A stretch of DNA of 64,000 nt from Actinophytocola sp036378875 (lineage in GTDB: Bacteria; Actinomycetota; Actinomycetes; Mycobacteriales; Pseudonocardiaceae): assembly GCF_036378875.1 (NCBI RefSeq), contig NZ_DASUVO010000142.1, positions 1 through 64,000 of the forward strand, in the 5' to 3' direction. The position numbers and the translations under genes were made by a program. Of this stretch, positions 45,981-54,627 are shown piece by piece. The notes beneath the pieces were generated by a model that had not been told where the DNA came from, did no database searches, and was given only the letters and a program-made list of their open reading frames with translations. Within the stretch, counting starts at the first letter, position 1; each line of letters opens with the position of its first letter.

Positions 45981-46466
45981 ATGCGGACACACACGGTGAT
46001 GGACAGCCCGGTGGGCCCACTGACGCTGGTGGCCACCGACGGCGTGCTGAGCGGCGTGTACATGGACGAACAACGCCACCGTCCGATGGCGGAACTGTTC
46101 GGCCCGCGCGACGACAGCCACTCACACGACGCGATCGAGCAGCTGGCGGCGTACTTCGCCGGCGACCTGAAGGAGTTCGACGTCCCGCTCACGTTGGCAG
46201 GCACGGACTTCCAGCGCCGCGTGTGGACCGAGCTACGCCAGATCCCTTACGGCGAAACGATCAGCTACGGCGAGCTGGCGCAACGCCTCGGTCGGCCATC
46301 CGCGTCCCGCGCGGTGGGCACGGCCAACGGCAGGAACCCGATCAGCATCATCGTCCCGTGCCACCGGGTGATCGGCTCGACCGGCAGCCTGACGGGCTAC
46401 GGCGGCGGCCTGCCGCGCAAGCGCTACCTGCTGTCGTTCGAACGAGGCGAGCCGGCACTGCTGTAG
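45981..46466 (+). CDS. ogt: Methylated-DNA--protein-cysteine methyltransferase
   Basis: This 161-residue suicide repair enzyme removes O6-alkyl groups from guanine. It shows the N-terminal ribonuclease-like domain (SPVGPLTLVATDGVLSGVYM), the helix TDFQRRVWTELRQIPYGETISYGELA, the Arg-finger segment RLGRPSASRAVGTANGRNP, and the active site IVPCHRVIG with Cys127. GSLTGYGGGLPRKRYLL closes the domain. The start is ATG 45981, which begins the conserved fold. Longer frames upstream are not family-like. Confidence 0.96.
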   Translation: MRTHTVMDSPVGPLTLVATDGVLSGVYMDEQRHRPMAELFGPRDDSHSHDAIEQLAAYFAGDLKEFDVPLTLAGTDFQRRVWTELRQIPYGETISYGELAQRLGRPSASRAVGTANGRNPISIIVPCHRVIGSTGSLTGYGGGLPRKRYLLSFERGEPALL

Positions 46467-46768
46467 TTGTCCACAGGCGGGCCCCGACAACCCAGAAACC
46501 GTCGTACCCCACCGCTAGGCTGGAAATCGGGGGGCCCCAGGCGCACGAATGGGACTTTCGCTCGGGTTGGGCGGGTGAACTGTTTGCCGGTTGCCTGTTG
46601 TGTGGCCAGAAGTGTCGGTGCTCGCCGTTACGCTGGATTCCGGGGGCCGGACGCATTTCTGGTTCCGCGGACAGACGCCTGGTCAACCCGCCGCCGAATG
46701 CCCTGAAGGGCCACCCTCGCCAGAGACCGAACCCGACGCTCGCCGCTGGAAACCGGGAGCCAGAGGCG
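46467..46768. other. Intergenic stretch without a convincing gene, with three spaced gctgga-type motifs
   Basis: About 300 bp lie between the convergent ends of ogt and bpa. No frame shows a family-like protein. Three related motifs (gctggaaatcggggggcc at 46519, gctggattccgggggccg at 46632, gctggaaaccgggagcca at 46745) are each exactly 113 bp apart. The sequences between them are not similar. Confidence 0.5.
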
Positions 46769-47302
46769 TCAGAGGTACTGCCCGGTTCCCCGAAGCCCGT
46801 GCCCCTCGGCGCCTTCCCCACCGGAAACCCCAGGCGGCAGCCCGCGCCGCATCTGCTCCAGCTGCGTTCGCGCCGCCATCTGCTGGGCGAACAGCGCCGT
46901 CTGGATCCCGTGGAACAACCCCTCGAGCCAGCCCACCAGCTGGGCCTGCGCGATCCGCAGCTCGGCGTCCGACGGCGTGTTCTCCTCGGTGAACGGCAGC
47001 GACAGCCTTTCGAGCTCCTCTTGCAGCTCCGGCGCGAGCCCGTCCTCCAGCTCGGCGATCGACCGCTTGTGGATCTCGCGCAAACGATTGCGGGAGGCAT
47101 CGTCCAGCGGTGCGGCCCGGACCTCCTCGAGCAGCTGCTTGATCATCGTGCCAATGCGCATGACCTTCGCCGGCTGCTCGACCATGTCGGCGATCTGCTC
47201 ACCGGCGGTGCCGTCCTTGAGCGCCGCGGCGCCGACCGGGGTGCCGTCCGGCCCCATCACGACCACGTGCTGCGGCTGCTCGTCGTCCTGGTCACGGTTC
47301 AT
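46769..47302 (-). CDS. bpa: Bacterial proteasome activator
   Basis: This 177-residue protein matches the Bpa/PafE family (M. tuberculosis Rv3780). It has a helical core (EQIADMVEQPAKVMRIGTMIKQLLEEVRAAPLDDASRNRLREIH) and the C-terminal GQYL tail that docks into the 20S proteasome ring. It ATP-independently opens the actinobacterial proteasome for unfolded proteins. I use ATG 47302 as start, because a longer frame to 47380 lacks support. The neighbouring aminotransferase-like and quinone oxidoreductase genes are the same pair I recall near Rv3780. Confidence 0.94.
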   Translation of the reverse strand: MNRDQDDEQPQHVVVMGPDGTPVGAAALKDGTAGEQIADMVEQPAKVMRIGTMIKQLLEEVRAAPLDDASRNRLREIHKRSIAELEDGLAPELQEELERLSLPFTEENTPSDAELRIAQAQLVGWLEGLFHGIQTALFAQQMAARTQLEQMRRGLPPGVSGGEGAEGHGLRGTGQYL

Positions 47303-47378
47303 CTGCACGGGTCCGAGAGTAGCCGTCACGAGCACCCCGCAAACGAGGCCCCCGCGCGCCTCCGTACGGTGTGGTGCC

Positions 47379-48587
47379 ATGGCGTTCGACGTCGCTGCGA
47401 TTCGGGGCTGGTTCCCCGCGTTGGGTGATGGCTGGATTCATCTGGACGCCCCCGCCGGCATGCAGGTACCCGAACAGGTCGCCACCGCCGTCTCCACGGC
47501 CCTGCGCGCCCCCGTTTCCGGCCCCGGCGGCGTGTTCCCCGCCTCGCAGCGCGCGGAGGCCATCGTCGACGCCGCCCGCCGCGCCATCGCCGACCTCGTC
47601 GGGTGCGACCCGGCCGGCGTCGTGCTCGGGCCCAACCCCGCCGTGCTGCTGCAGCGCGTCGCCGAGGCCGTGGGCGCCGGCTGGGTGATCGGCGACGAGC
47701 TGGTCGTCTCCCGGCTCGACCACCAGCAGAACATCGCGCCGTGGCTCGGGGTCGCCCAGCGGGCCGGCGCCACCACGCGCTGGGCGGAGATCGACATCGA
47801 GACCTGCGAGCTGCCGGCCTGGCAGTACGAGGGACTCATCAACCACCGCACGAAGGTCGTCGCCGTCACGGCCGCCTCCGGCGTCGTGGGCACCCGCCCG
47901 GACCTCAACAAGATCACCGCCCTCGCTCGGGAGGCCGGTGCGCTGGTCGTGGTCGACGCCTCGTCCGCGGCGCCGTTCGTGCCGATGGACATCAAGGCCA
48001 TGGGCGCCGACGTGGTCGCCGTCAACGCCTCCGCGTGGGGCGGCCCGACCGTCGGCGCGCTGGCGTTCGCCGACCCCGGCCTCATCGAGCGGCTGCCGGC
48101 CTGCTCACTCAGCCCGAACCAGTCCGGGCCGGGTCGGCTGGAGCTCGGCCCGCACGCGTACCCGCTGCTCGCGGGCCTCGTCGCGTCCGTCGACTACCTG
48201 GCGAGCCTCGACGACGCCGCGACCGGCACCCGGCGCGAACGCATCCAGACCTCGATCGGCTCGGCCAAGTCGTACCAGGCCGGCATGCTCGGCAAGCTCA
48301 TCTCCGAGCTGCGTGGCCTGCTGCACGTCACGGTCATCGGCGACGCCATGCGTCGCATCCCCGCGCTCGCGTTCACGGTCGCCGAGGTCAAGGCGTCCAC
48401 CGCGATCGTGCACCTCGCCGACCGCGGCGTCTGCGCGTTCGCCGACGACGTGCCCAGCGGCGTCTTCGCGGCACTCGGGGTCGCCGAGGTGGGCGGCGCG
48501 GTCCGCGTCGGCCTCGCGCACTACACGACCTCCGTGGAGATCGACGCGCTCGTCGAAGCGGTCGCCGCCCTGACCTCGATCAGCTAG
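47379..48587 (+). CDS. Cysteine-desulfurase-like (class V aminotransferase fold) protein lacking the PLP lysine
   Basis: This 402-residue protein has the class V aminotransferase/NifS fold: a GWIHLDAPAGMQVPEQV start, VVSRLDHQQNIAPWLGVA with the ring-stacking His, and ALVVVDASSAAPFVPMDI with the Asp that binds the PLP nitrogen. At the site where SufS-like proteins have SGHK before a GP, this one reads NASAWGGP. Ala219 therefore occupies the Schiff-base lysine position. It is thus unlikely to be a normal PLP transaminase or desulfurase. It corresponds by position to M. tuberculosis Rv3778c. The 3' end overlaps the convergent oxidoreductase gene by 8 bp. Confidence 0.9.
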   Translation: MAFDVAAIRGWFPALGDGWIHLDAPAGMQVPEQVATAVSTALRAPVSGPGGVFPASQRAEAIVDAARRAIADLVGCDPAGVVLGPNPAVLLQRVAEAVGAGWVIGDELVVSRLDHQQNIAPWLGVAQRAGATTRWAEIDIETCELPAWQYEGLINHRTKVVAVTAASGVVGTRPDLNKITALAREAGALVVVDASSAAPFVPMDIKAMGADVVAVNASAWGGPTVGALAFADPGLIERLPACSLSPNQSGPGRLELGPHAYPLLAGLVASVDYLASLDDAATGTRRERIQTSIGSAKSYQAGMLGKLISELRGLLHVTVIGDAMRRIPALAFTVAEVKASTAIVHLADRGVCAFADDVPSGVFAALGVAEVGGAVRVGLAHYTTSVEIDALVEAVAALTSIS

Positions 48588-49563
48588 GCATCCTCAGTAC
48601 GAGTTTGCCCAGCACGCCGCCCTCTCCCAGCTTGCGGTGCGCGTCCGCGGCCTGTTCCACCGGCAGCACCTCGTGGACGATCGGCTTGACCGCGCCGGCC
48701 TCGACGAGCGGCCACAGTCGCGTCGTGACCTCGGCGCAGATCGCGGCCTTCTCGGCGACCGGCCGGTACCGCAGCGAGGTCGCGGTCACCGTGCCGCTCT
48801 TCGCCAGCAGCTTGCCGATGTTCAGCTCGCCCTTCACCCCGCCCTGCATGCCGATCACGACCAGCCGGCCGAGCCGGGCGAGCGCGTCGACGTTGCGGGG
48901 CAGGTACTTCGCGCCCATGTTGTCGAGCACGACGTCCGCGCCGTGCCCGTCCGTGGCCGCCCTCAACTCCTCGACGAAGTCCTGTTCGCGGTAGTTGATG
49001 AGGATGTCCGCCCCGAGCTCCCCACACGTCGCCAGCCGTTCCGCCGAGCCGGCGGTCACCGCGACCCGCGCGCCGAGCGCCTTCGCGACCTGGACCGCAT
49101 GCGTGCCGATGCCGCTGGCGCCGCCGTGCACGAGCAGCGTCTCACCGGCCTCGAGCCCGGCCACCATCACGACGTTCGACCACACCGTGGCCGCGACCTC
49201 CGGCAGCCCGGCCGCGGTCACCAGGTCCACACCGGCCGGCACCGGCATGACCTGCCCCGCCGGCACGACGACCTTCTGCGCGTAGCCGCCTCCCGCCAGC
49301 AGCGCGCAGACCTCGTCACCGACCGCGAGCCCCTCGACGCCATCACCCAGCGCGACGATCCGGCCCGAACATTCCAATCCGGGCACGGTGGTCACTCCCG
49401 GTGGCGGCGCGTAGTTGCCCTGGCGCTGCAACAGGTCTGCCCTGTTCACCGCCGTTGCGACGACATCCAGCAGAACCTCGCCTGGACCGGGCTGCGGATC
49501 AGGCTGCTCCGTCCAGCTCAAGACTTCCGGACCACCCGGCTGGCTGATCGTGATCGCGTGCAT
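48580..49563 (-). CDS. NADPH:quinone oxidoreductase (zinc-independent MDR family)
   Basis: This 327-residue medium-chain reductase of the PIG3/QOR type has a GroES-like N-terminal domain (EVLLDVVATAVNRADLLQRQGNYAPPPG, then PGLECSGRIVALG) and a Rossmann fold with LLVHGGASGIGTHAVQVAKALGARVAVTAGS for NADPH. No structural zinc cysteines are seen. It probably reduces quinones or related enones. It corresponds by position to Rv3777 of M. tuberculosis. Confidence 0.94.
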   Translation of the reverse strand: MHAITISQPGGPEVLSWTEQPDPQPGPGEVLLDVVATAVNRADLLQRQGNYAPPPGVTTVPGLECSGRIVALGDGVEGLAVGDEVCALLAGGGYAQKVVVPAGQVMPVPAGVDLVTAAGLPEVAATVWSNVVMVAGLEAGETLLVHGGASGIGTHAVQVAKALGARVAVTAGSAERLATCGELGADILINYREQDFVEELRAATDGHGADVVLDNMGAKYLPRNVDALARLGRLVVIGMQGGVKGELNIGKLLAKSGTVTATSLRYRPVAEKAAICAEVTTRLWPLVEAGAVKPIVHEVLPVEQAADAHRKLGEGGVLGKLVLRMPS

Positions 49564-49712
49564 GGGAAGACGTTAATCGAGCGGGGTAACAGTCTGTTGG
49601 AGGGTCTTGACCAGCGGGTGAGTTCGGACAAGGGTGTGCAAGCCGGACGCGGTGATCGCACTCGGGGGAGATCATGCGCCGGTGTCTGAGCCTGTGATCG
49701 AGAGGAATCTTC

Positions 49713-51260
49713 ATGCCGTCCACCAAGACGACATCCCGGGTCGGGGGCGCGCTGGTCGCGGTCACGACCTTCCTGGGAGTCGCGGTCGCGCCCGTATCGG
49801 CGGCACCCGCGGCTTCGGCACCGATCCCCGACGGTCCTGCCCTGGCCCGCCAGCTGGTCAGGAAGGTGGACGTGGCCAACACGAACCGCCACCTGATCGC
49901 GCTGCAGCGGCTCGCCGACCGCAGTGGCCGTAACCGCGCGGCCGGCACGGCCGGGCACATCGCGTCCGCGGAGTACATCGCCACGAAGCTCGAGGCCGCC
50001 GGTTTCGTCGTGGAGCGCCAGGAATTCCCGTTCGTGTATGACGAGACCCGCGGACAGTCACTGACTGTCAACGGCGTGACCGTGCCGATCATTCGGATGA
50101 GCTACAGCAACTCCACGCCGGCCGGTGGCGTCACGAGCACGCTGCACGTCGTGCCCCTCGACGCGACCCCGGGTTGCGAGGCGACCGACTTCGCCGGTGC
50201 CGCGGGCAAGGTGGCGCTGGTCCAGCGCGGCGGCTGCACGTTCGGCCAGAAGGCGGTCTCCGCCGCCGAGGCCGGTGCGCTCGCGGTGATCGTCTACAAC
50301 AACGTGCCGGGCTCGGTGAACGGCACCCTCGGCGCGCCGGTTCCGGCCGCCGCTCCGGCCGGTGGTGTCACGCAGGCCGACGGCCAGGCCCTGTCCACAC
50401 AGAACGGCGCCCCGGTGACGATCAACCTCCAGGGCTTCATGGAGGACCGCACCTCCTACAACGTGGTCGCCGAGACCAAGACCGGCAAGAAGAACAACGT
50501 GGTCATGGCCGGTGCGCACCTCGACAGCGTCTCTGTTGGACCGGGCATCAACGACAACGGCTCGGGTTCGGCCGCTCTGCTGGAGACCGCGCTGCAGCTC
50601 GGCAGCTCGCCGGCCGTCAACAACACGGTGCGTTTCGCGTGGTGGAGCGCGGAGGAGCTGGGCCTCGTCGGGTCCGAGTACTACGTCCAGAACCTGGACT
50701 TCGAGCAGCAGCTCGACATCGCGCTGTACCTGAACTTCGACATGATCGGCTCGCCGAACGCCGGCTACTTCGTGTTCGACGGTGACGACTCCGACGGCGT
50801 CGGCGCCGGTGCCGGCCCGTACGGCTCGGCGCAGATCGAGGCCGCGTTCACCTCGTACTTCGACTACGTCGGCATTCCGTTGGAGGGCAAGGACTTCGAC
50901 GGCCGCTCCGACTACGGCGAGTTCATCCTGAACGGCATTCCGGCCGGTGGCCTGTTCACCGGCGCCGAGGTCGTGAAGACCGAGGCCCAGGTGGAGAAGT
51001 GGGGCGGCATCGCCGGCCAGGCGTACGACCCGTGCTACCACCAGGCGTGTGACAACCTCGGCAACATCGACCGGGTGGCGCTGGACGCCAACTCGGACGC
51101 GATCGCGTTCGTGCTCGGTTCCTACGCGATCAGCACCGAGGACATCAACGGCGTGCCGGCGAGGGCGTCCCGGGCCAAGACCCGTGCCGCCGCGGCTCGT
51201 TCCGCGGCCGCGTCGCTGGCGGGCGCTGAGGCGGACGACCACCACGGCGTGTTGATCTAG
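49713..51260 (+). CDS. Secreted M28-family zinc aminopeptidase with PA domain
   Basis: This 515-residue protein has a signal peptide (GGALVAVTTFLGVAVAPVSAAPA) and a protease-associated insert (about 115-245, with GKVALVQRGGCTFGQKAVSAAEAGA). The M28 metallopeptidase core has zinc ligands and catalytic residues His269 and Asp281 (GAHLDSVSVGPGINDNGSG), Glu314-Glu315 (WWSAEELGLVGSEYY), Asp343 (NFDMIGS) and His443 (PCYHQACD). It is secreted by the Sec route and removes N-terminal residues from peptides, as in Streptomyces-type aminopeptidases and LpqL-like proteins. A terminator follows the stop. Confidence 0.95.
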   Translation: MPSTKTTSRVGGALVAVTTFLGVAVAPVSAAPAASAPIPDGPALARQLVRKVDVANTNRHLIALQRLADRSGRNRAAGTAGHIASAEYIATKLEAAGFVVERQEFPFVYDETRGQSLTVNGVTVPIIRMSYSNSTPAGGVTSTLHVVPLDATPGCEATDFAGAAGKVALVQRGGCTFGQKAVSAAEAGALAVIVYNNVPGSVNGTLGAPVPAAAPAGGVTQADGQALSTQNGAPVTINLQGFMEDRTSYNVVAETKTGKKNNVVMAGAHLDSVSVGPGINDNGSGSAALLETALQLGSSPAVNNTVRFAWWSAEELGLVGSEYYVQNLDFEQQLDIALYLNFDMIGSPNAGYFVFDGDDSDGVGAGAGPYGSAQIEAAFTSYFDYVGIPLEGKDFDGRSDYGEFILNGIPAGGLFTGAEVVKTEAQVEKWGGIAGQAYDPCYHQACDNLGNIDRVALDANSDAIAFVLGSYAISTEDINGVPARASRAKTRAAAARSAAASLAGAEADDHHGVLI

Positions 51261-51271
51261 CAACGCGCGAC

Positions 51272-51313
51272 AAGGCCCGCATCCAGGCAGAAAAACACCT
51301 GGGTGCGGGCCTT
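51272..51313 (+). terminator. Terminator of the M28 peptidase gene
   Basis: A 14-bp stem (aaggcccgcatcca at 51272-51285 with tgggtgcgggcctt at 51300-51313, one G:T pair) and a 14-nt A-rich loop are followed by ttt. It starts 11 bp after the stop codon. Confidence 0.85.
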
Positions 51314-51684
51314 TCGCTGCCGCACCCAGGTTTGTCGTCGGTCGTGGTGTTCGTCGTCTTCCAGACTGGCGTGGATCCTTTCCGGACACTTTCCGACAGT
51401 GTCCTGAATGGAGGGATCAACATCGTCGTGGCGTGCGGGACGTGCGTTGGTCACACTCGCACACCCAACTCTGGTGCTGCTCCGCAGTCGCGACCGAGTC
51501 GATGCTGTCGTCTCAGTCGCGGGGTCGCAGCGGACGGCGATCCACCACGTCCTCTACCTGAATTGCCACGGCACCACCTGCCCTTCCCGGCGGGCTCTTC
51601 GCATCAGCCGGCCGTGGTTCAAGCATGCACCCGTGTGGTGGCAGTCACAACCCCATCACGATGTCCTGAACCGGTGAAAGAGCA
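51314..51684. other. Intergenic stretch without a recognisable gene
   Basis: About 370 bp lie between the terminator and the convergent tetR-type gene. Short open frames exist but none looks family-like. The only structure I see is a 7-bp inverted repeat with a 7-nt spacer, ggacact...agtgtcc at 51384-51404. Confidence 0.5.
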
Positions 51685-52407
51685 TTACTGTCCGAAGCGG
51701 ACGGTCGCGGCGCGTGCGGCGAGCCCGTCGAGCACGCGCTGTAGGCCGTAGTCGAAGTTCTCGTCGCGAACCTTCTTCGGGTTCCGGTCCTTCATCGCGT
51801 CGAACCCCGCCCGGATCATCGGAAACTCGCCGGTCCGCTCCCAGATCGCGTGCTGTAGCAGCACAGCGAGGTGCTTCTCGACCGATCCCGACCGTTTCAC
51901 CATTGCCAGGTAGGCGGTCTCGCTGACCGCTATCCCGATCACGTACGAGAGCATGGCGTTCATCGCCTGGTCCGCCTCGACCGCGTCGAAACCGGCGGCG
52001 ATGAGCACGCGCAGCATCTTCTCGCTGAGTCGCATCACGTTGGGCCCGAGGCCGGCCTGGCCGAGCACCGGTCCGACCCACGGATGCCGCAGGATCATGG
52101 CCCGCACGCTGTGCGCGGTCTTCTCCGCCGCGGGCCGCCAGTCCCTCCCCACGACGTCCGGCACCTCGACCTCGCCGTAGACCACGTCGACCACCAGCTC
52201 GATCAGCTCGTCCTTGTTCTTGACGTGCCGGTAGAGCGAGGTGGCGCCGGCGCCGAGCCGCGCGCCGAGCTTGCGCATGCTCAGTTGCTCCATGCCTTCC
52301 TCGTCGAGCAGCTCGAGCGCCGCACGCACGATCTGCTCCGTGGTCAGGCCCGGCTGCTGCTCCTTGGGGCGTCGCGCCCACACCGACGGGAGAGGTTCCT
52401 CGGTCAT
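51685..52407 (-). CDS. TetR-family regulator (TetR C-terminal type)
   Basis: This 240-residue protein has an N-terminal HTH (LTTEQIVRAALELLDEEGMEQLSMRKLGARLGAGATSLYRHVKNKDELIELV) and a C-terminal ligand domain with HPWVGPVLGQAGLGPNVMRLSEKML, typical of TetR_C-type drug-efflux repressors. It is divergent from a DHA2-family efflux gene, and the space between holds a perfect long inverted repeat. It probably represses the transporter and itself until the pump's substrate binds. Confidence 0.94.
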   Translation of the reverse strand: MTEEPLPSVWARRPKEQQPGLTTEQIVRAALELLDEEGMEQLSMRKLGARLGAGATSLYRHVKNKDELIELVVDVVYGEVEVPDVVGRDWRPAAEKTAHSVRAMILRHPWVGPVLGQAGLGPNVMRLSEKMLRVLIAAGFDAVEADQAMNAMLSYVIGIAVSETAYLAMVKRSGSVEKHLAVLLQHAIWERTGEFPMIRAGFDAMKDRNPKKVRDENFDYGLQRVLDGLAARAATVRFGQ

Positions 52408-52428
52408 GCCCCCAGTCTAGCGCACGGC

Positions 52429-52473
52429 GTGCGCACTTGCGCACACTGTTCCTTCATGCGTACAGTGTGCGCA
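52429..52473. promoter_or_regulatory. TetR operator between the regulator and the efflux gene
   Basis: tgcgcacactgt (52438-52449) and acagtgtgcgca (52462-52473) form a perfect 12-bp inverted repeat with a 12-nt spacer. An additional palindromic half-site, gtgcgcac (52429-52436), lies just before. Position in the divergent intergenic region and symmetry make it the likely repressor site for both genes. Confidence 0.82.
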
Positions 52474-52509
52474 CTAACGGAACACCGTTCGCATCCTGGA
52501 GGTAAACTC

Positions 52510-53994
52510 ATGGAAGCCCGCGACCCGCGCAGGTGGTGGATCCTCGTCGTCCTGTGTCTCAGCACGTTGGTGCTGGTCATCGACAACATGGTGCTGACGG
52601 TGGCGGTACCGCCGCTGGCCGAGGACCTGCACGCCAGCGCACAGGACACGCAGTGGATCCTCGACTCCTACATCCTCGTGTTCGCAGGCCTGTTGCTGAC
52701 CTCGGGCAGCCTGTCCGACCGGTTCGGCAGGCGAAGAGTCATGATCATCGGCTTGGCGCTGTTCGGCGCGGCCTCACTGCTGGCCCCACTGGCCAGCACC
52801 CCGACGGAGCTGGTGCTGGCCCGTGTGGTGATGGGCGTCGGCGGCGCACTGATCATGCCGAGCACCCTCTCGATCCTGATCACCGTCTTCGACGACGCGG
52901 AGCGCCGCAGGGCGATGGCGGCGTGGAGCGCGGTCGCCATGCTCGGCCTGGTCGGCGGCCCGGTGCTCGGCGGCGTATTGATCGACGCGTTCTGGTGGGG
53001 CGCGGTGTTCCTGATCAACGTCCCGGTGGCGGTCCTGGCCATCATCGCCGCCGTGGTGTTGATGCCGGAGTCGAAAGGCCCGTGGCGCAAGGCGGACCCG
53101 CTGGGCGCGATCCTGTCCGCGGTCGGCATGACCGCACTCGTCTGGACGATCATCGAGCTGCCCAAGCACGGTCTGGCCGATGTCCGCACCCTGGCGACGC
53201 TGACCGTGGCAGTCGCCGCCCTGGCCGGCTTCATCGTCTGGGAACGCCGCACGCCGTCGCCGATGGTGCCGCTGATCCTGTTCCGCAACCGCAACTTCAG
53301 CGGCGGCAGCTTCGCGCTGACGCTGGTACAGATCGGCAACGGCGGCCTGCTTCTCGTGCTGACGCAGTACCTGCAGTTCGTCCTCGGCTACTCACCCATG
53401 ACGGCCGGCCTGGCGTTCATCCCACTCGCTCTGGCTTCGCTCATGTTCAACACGATCGGCGCGATACTCGGCCAAAAGATCGGCAACCGCGCCATGGCGG
53501 CAACGGGCCTCACGGTCATGGCGGTCGCTTTCGCAGTACTGGCAACAGTCTCCGCGGACGATGGCTTCCTGGTGGTCGGCGCAGGCCTGCTCCTCCTCGG
53601 CGCGGGCGGCGGCCTGGCCATGCCGGCAGCAATTTCCATGCTGATGGGCGAGGTCCCACCAGAGCAGGCGGGCGTGGGCTCCGCACTGAACGACACGATC
53701 CAACAGGCCGGCGCCGCACTGGGCGTAGCCATCCTGGGCAGCGTCGTATCAGGCGTGTTCACCTCCAACATGCCGGCCAACAGCCCAACCTCAATCGGCG
53801 ACGCCCTCGCCACCGGCAACCCAACCCTGGCAACAGCAGCCCGCGAGTCGTTCACCACAGCAATGTCCACAAGCTTCGCGATCACCGCATGCGCTGTGCT
53901 GGCCGCCGCCGTGCTGGCACTGTTCGTACTCCGCGACCGCAAGCCCACAACCACCCCCACCGAGCCAAACGACCGCGAACTAGTAGCGGCGTGA
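52510..53994 (+). CDS. DHA2-family (EmrB/QacA) MFS drug exporter
   Basis: This 494-residue protein has about 14 membrane helices. Motif C-like and DHA2 features are visible: LVLVIDNMVLTVAVPPLAEDL in helix 1, GSLSDRFGRRRVMIIGL (motif A), and AAWSAVAMLGLVGGPVLGGVLID (motif C). It starts at ATG 52510 after GGAGG. It probably exports hydrophobic or cationic compounds by proton antiport under control of the divergent TetR protein. Confidence 0.94.
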   Translation: MEARDPRRWWILVVLCLSTLVLVIDNMVLTVAVPPLAEDLHASAQDTQWILDSYILVFAGLLLTSGSLSDRFGRRRVMIIGLALFGAASLLAPLASTPTELVLARVVMGVGGALIMPSTLSILITVFDDAERRRAMAAWSAVAMLGLVGGPVLGGVLIDAFWWGAVFLINVPVAVLAIIAAVVLMPESKGPWRKADPLGAILSAVGMTALVWTIIELPKHGLADVRTLATLTVAVAALAGFIVWERRTPSPMVPLILFRNRNFSGGSFALTLVQIGNGGLLLVLTQYLQFVLGYSPMTAGLAFIPLALASLMFNTIGAILGQKIGNRAMAATGLTVMAVAFAVLATVSADDGFLVVGAGLLLLGAGGGLAMPAAISMLMGEVPPEQAGVGSALNDTIQQAGAALGVAILGSVVSGVFTSNMPANSPTSIGDALATGNPTLATAARESFTTAMSTSFAITACAVLAAAVLALFVLRDRKPTTTPTEPNDRELVAA

Positions 53995-54033
53995 GGAACC
54001 CCATGCGGTCCGACCCCAACATGACCGGCATGT

Positions 54034-54320
54034 TCCGCCTACGTGCCCAAGCAGCGGGGTCGGACCAAACAACTCCGCGCTGCCGGACCGCTGATCACCC
54101 GTCTGATTCGGACTCTCGCCGCGGTCACCCAGCCGCTACTGCGCTTCCATTACCGCTACTTCTTCTGGGCCATGCGTCTCTACCTCGTGGCCCCGCCGAA
54201 GGGATGCCGATCATGTGGTGTCTGGCCACCCCCAAACGCGAGGCGATGCAAGCCCTACTCGAGTCGACGTCGGTGTGCACCCGGTCCGCCCGCCCCGCGC
54301 CGGGGGTCGCCGCGATCTAG
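54034..54320 (+). pseudogene. Decayed IS982-like transposase fragment
   Basis: Two frames together resemble the middle of an IS982-type transposase. One reads YVPKQRGRTKQLRAAGPLIT, LIRTLAAVTQP, then FHYRYFFWAMRLYLVAPP. After a frameshift near 54200 another reads EGMPIMWCLATPKREAMQALLE. The expected catalytic segment between LAAVTQP and FHYRYF is missing, which suggests an internal deletion as well as the frameshift. I see no flanking inverted repeats or target duplication. Confidence 0.65.
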
Positions 54321-54627
54321 CCAACACCCGCATCGACGCACCCCGCAACGATCCCCCGAGGCAACCTGGCCCACCTGCGGTTGCGGGGTATCAGGTGCAC
54401 CATCCCGGAGAGGTTGACCAGATCCGCAACCCGCAAGAACAAGAGGAGCCTTGCCAGGTCAGCCGGCATAGCTTCAGCGGTTCGGTCCCCGTTGAGCAGG
54501 ACGGCGCCGATGTAGGCAAGCTGGCTGTGGAACCGCACTGTGACCTCGGCAAGTCCGGATCACCCGCGCCAGCTTGCGGCCTTCCCTCTTCGACAACGCC
54601 CGGACGAACACCTACTGCGAAGATCCA
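54321..54627. other. Stretch without a recognisable gene, next to the transposase remnant
   Basis: About 300 bp separate the transposase fragment from the convergent mannosyltransferase stop. Short frames exist on both strands, for example 54317-54538 on the minus strand, but nothing in them is family-like. It may be further decayed mobile DNA. Confidence 0.45.

Noticed and set aside
51332..51751. A 139-codon plus-strand frame in the interval before the second tetR-type gene
   Set aside because: It overlaps the terminator and the convergent tetR-type gene and has no family-like sequence or ribosome site.
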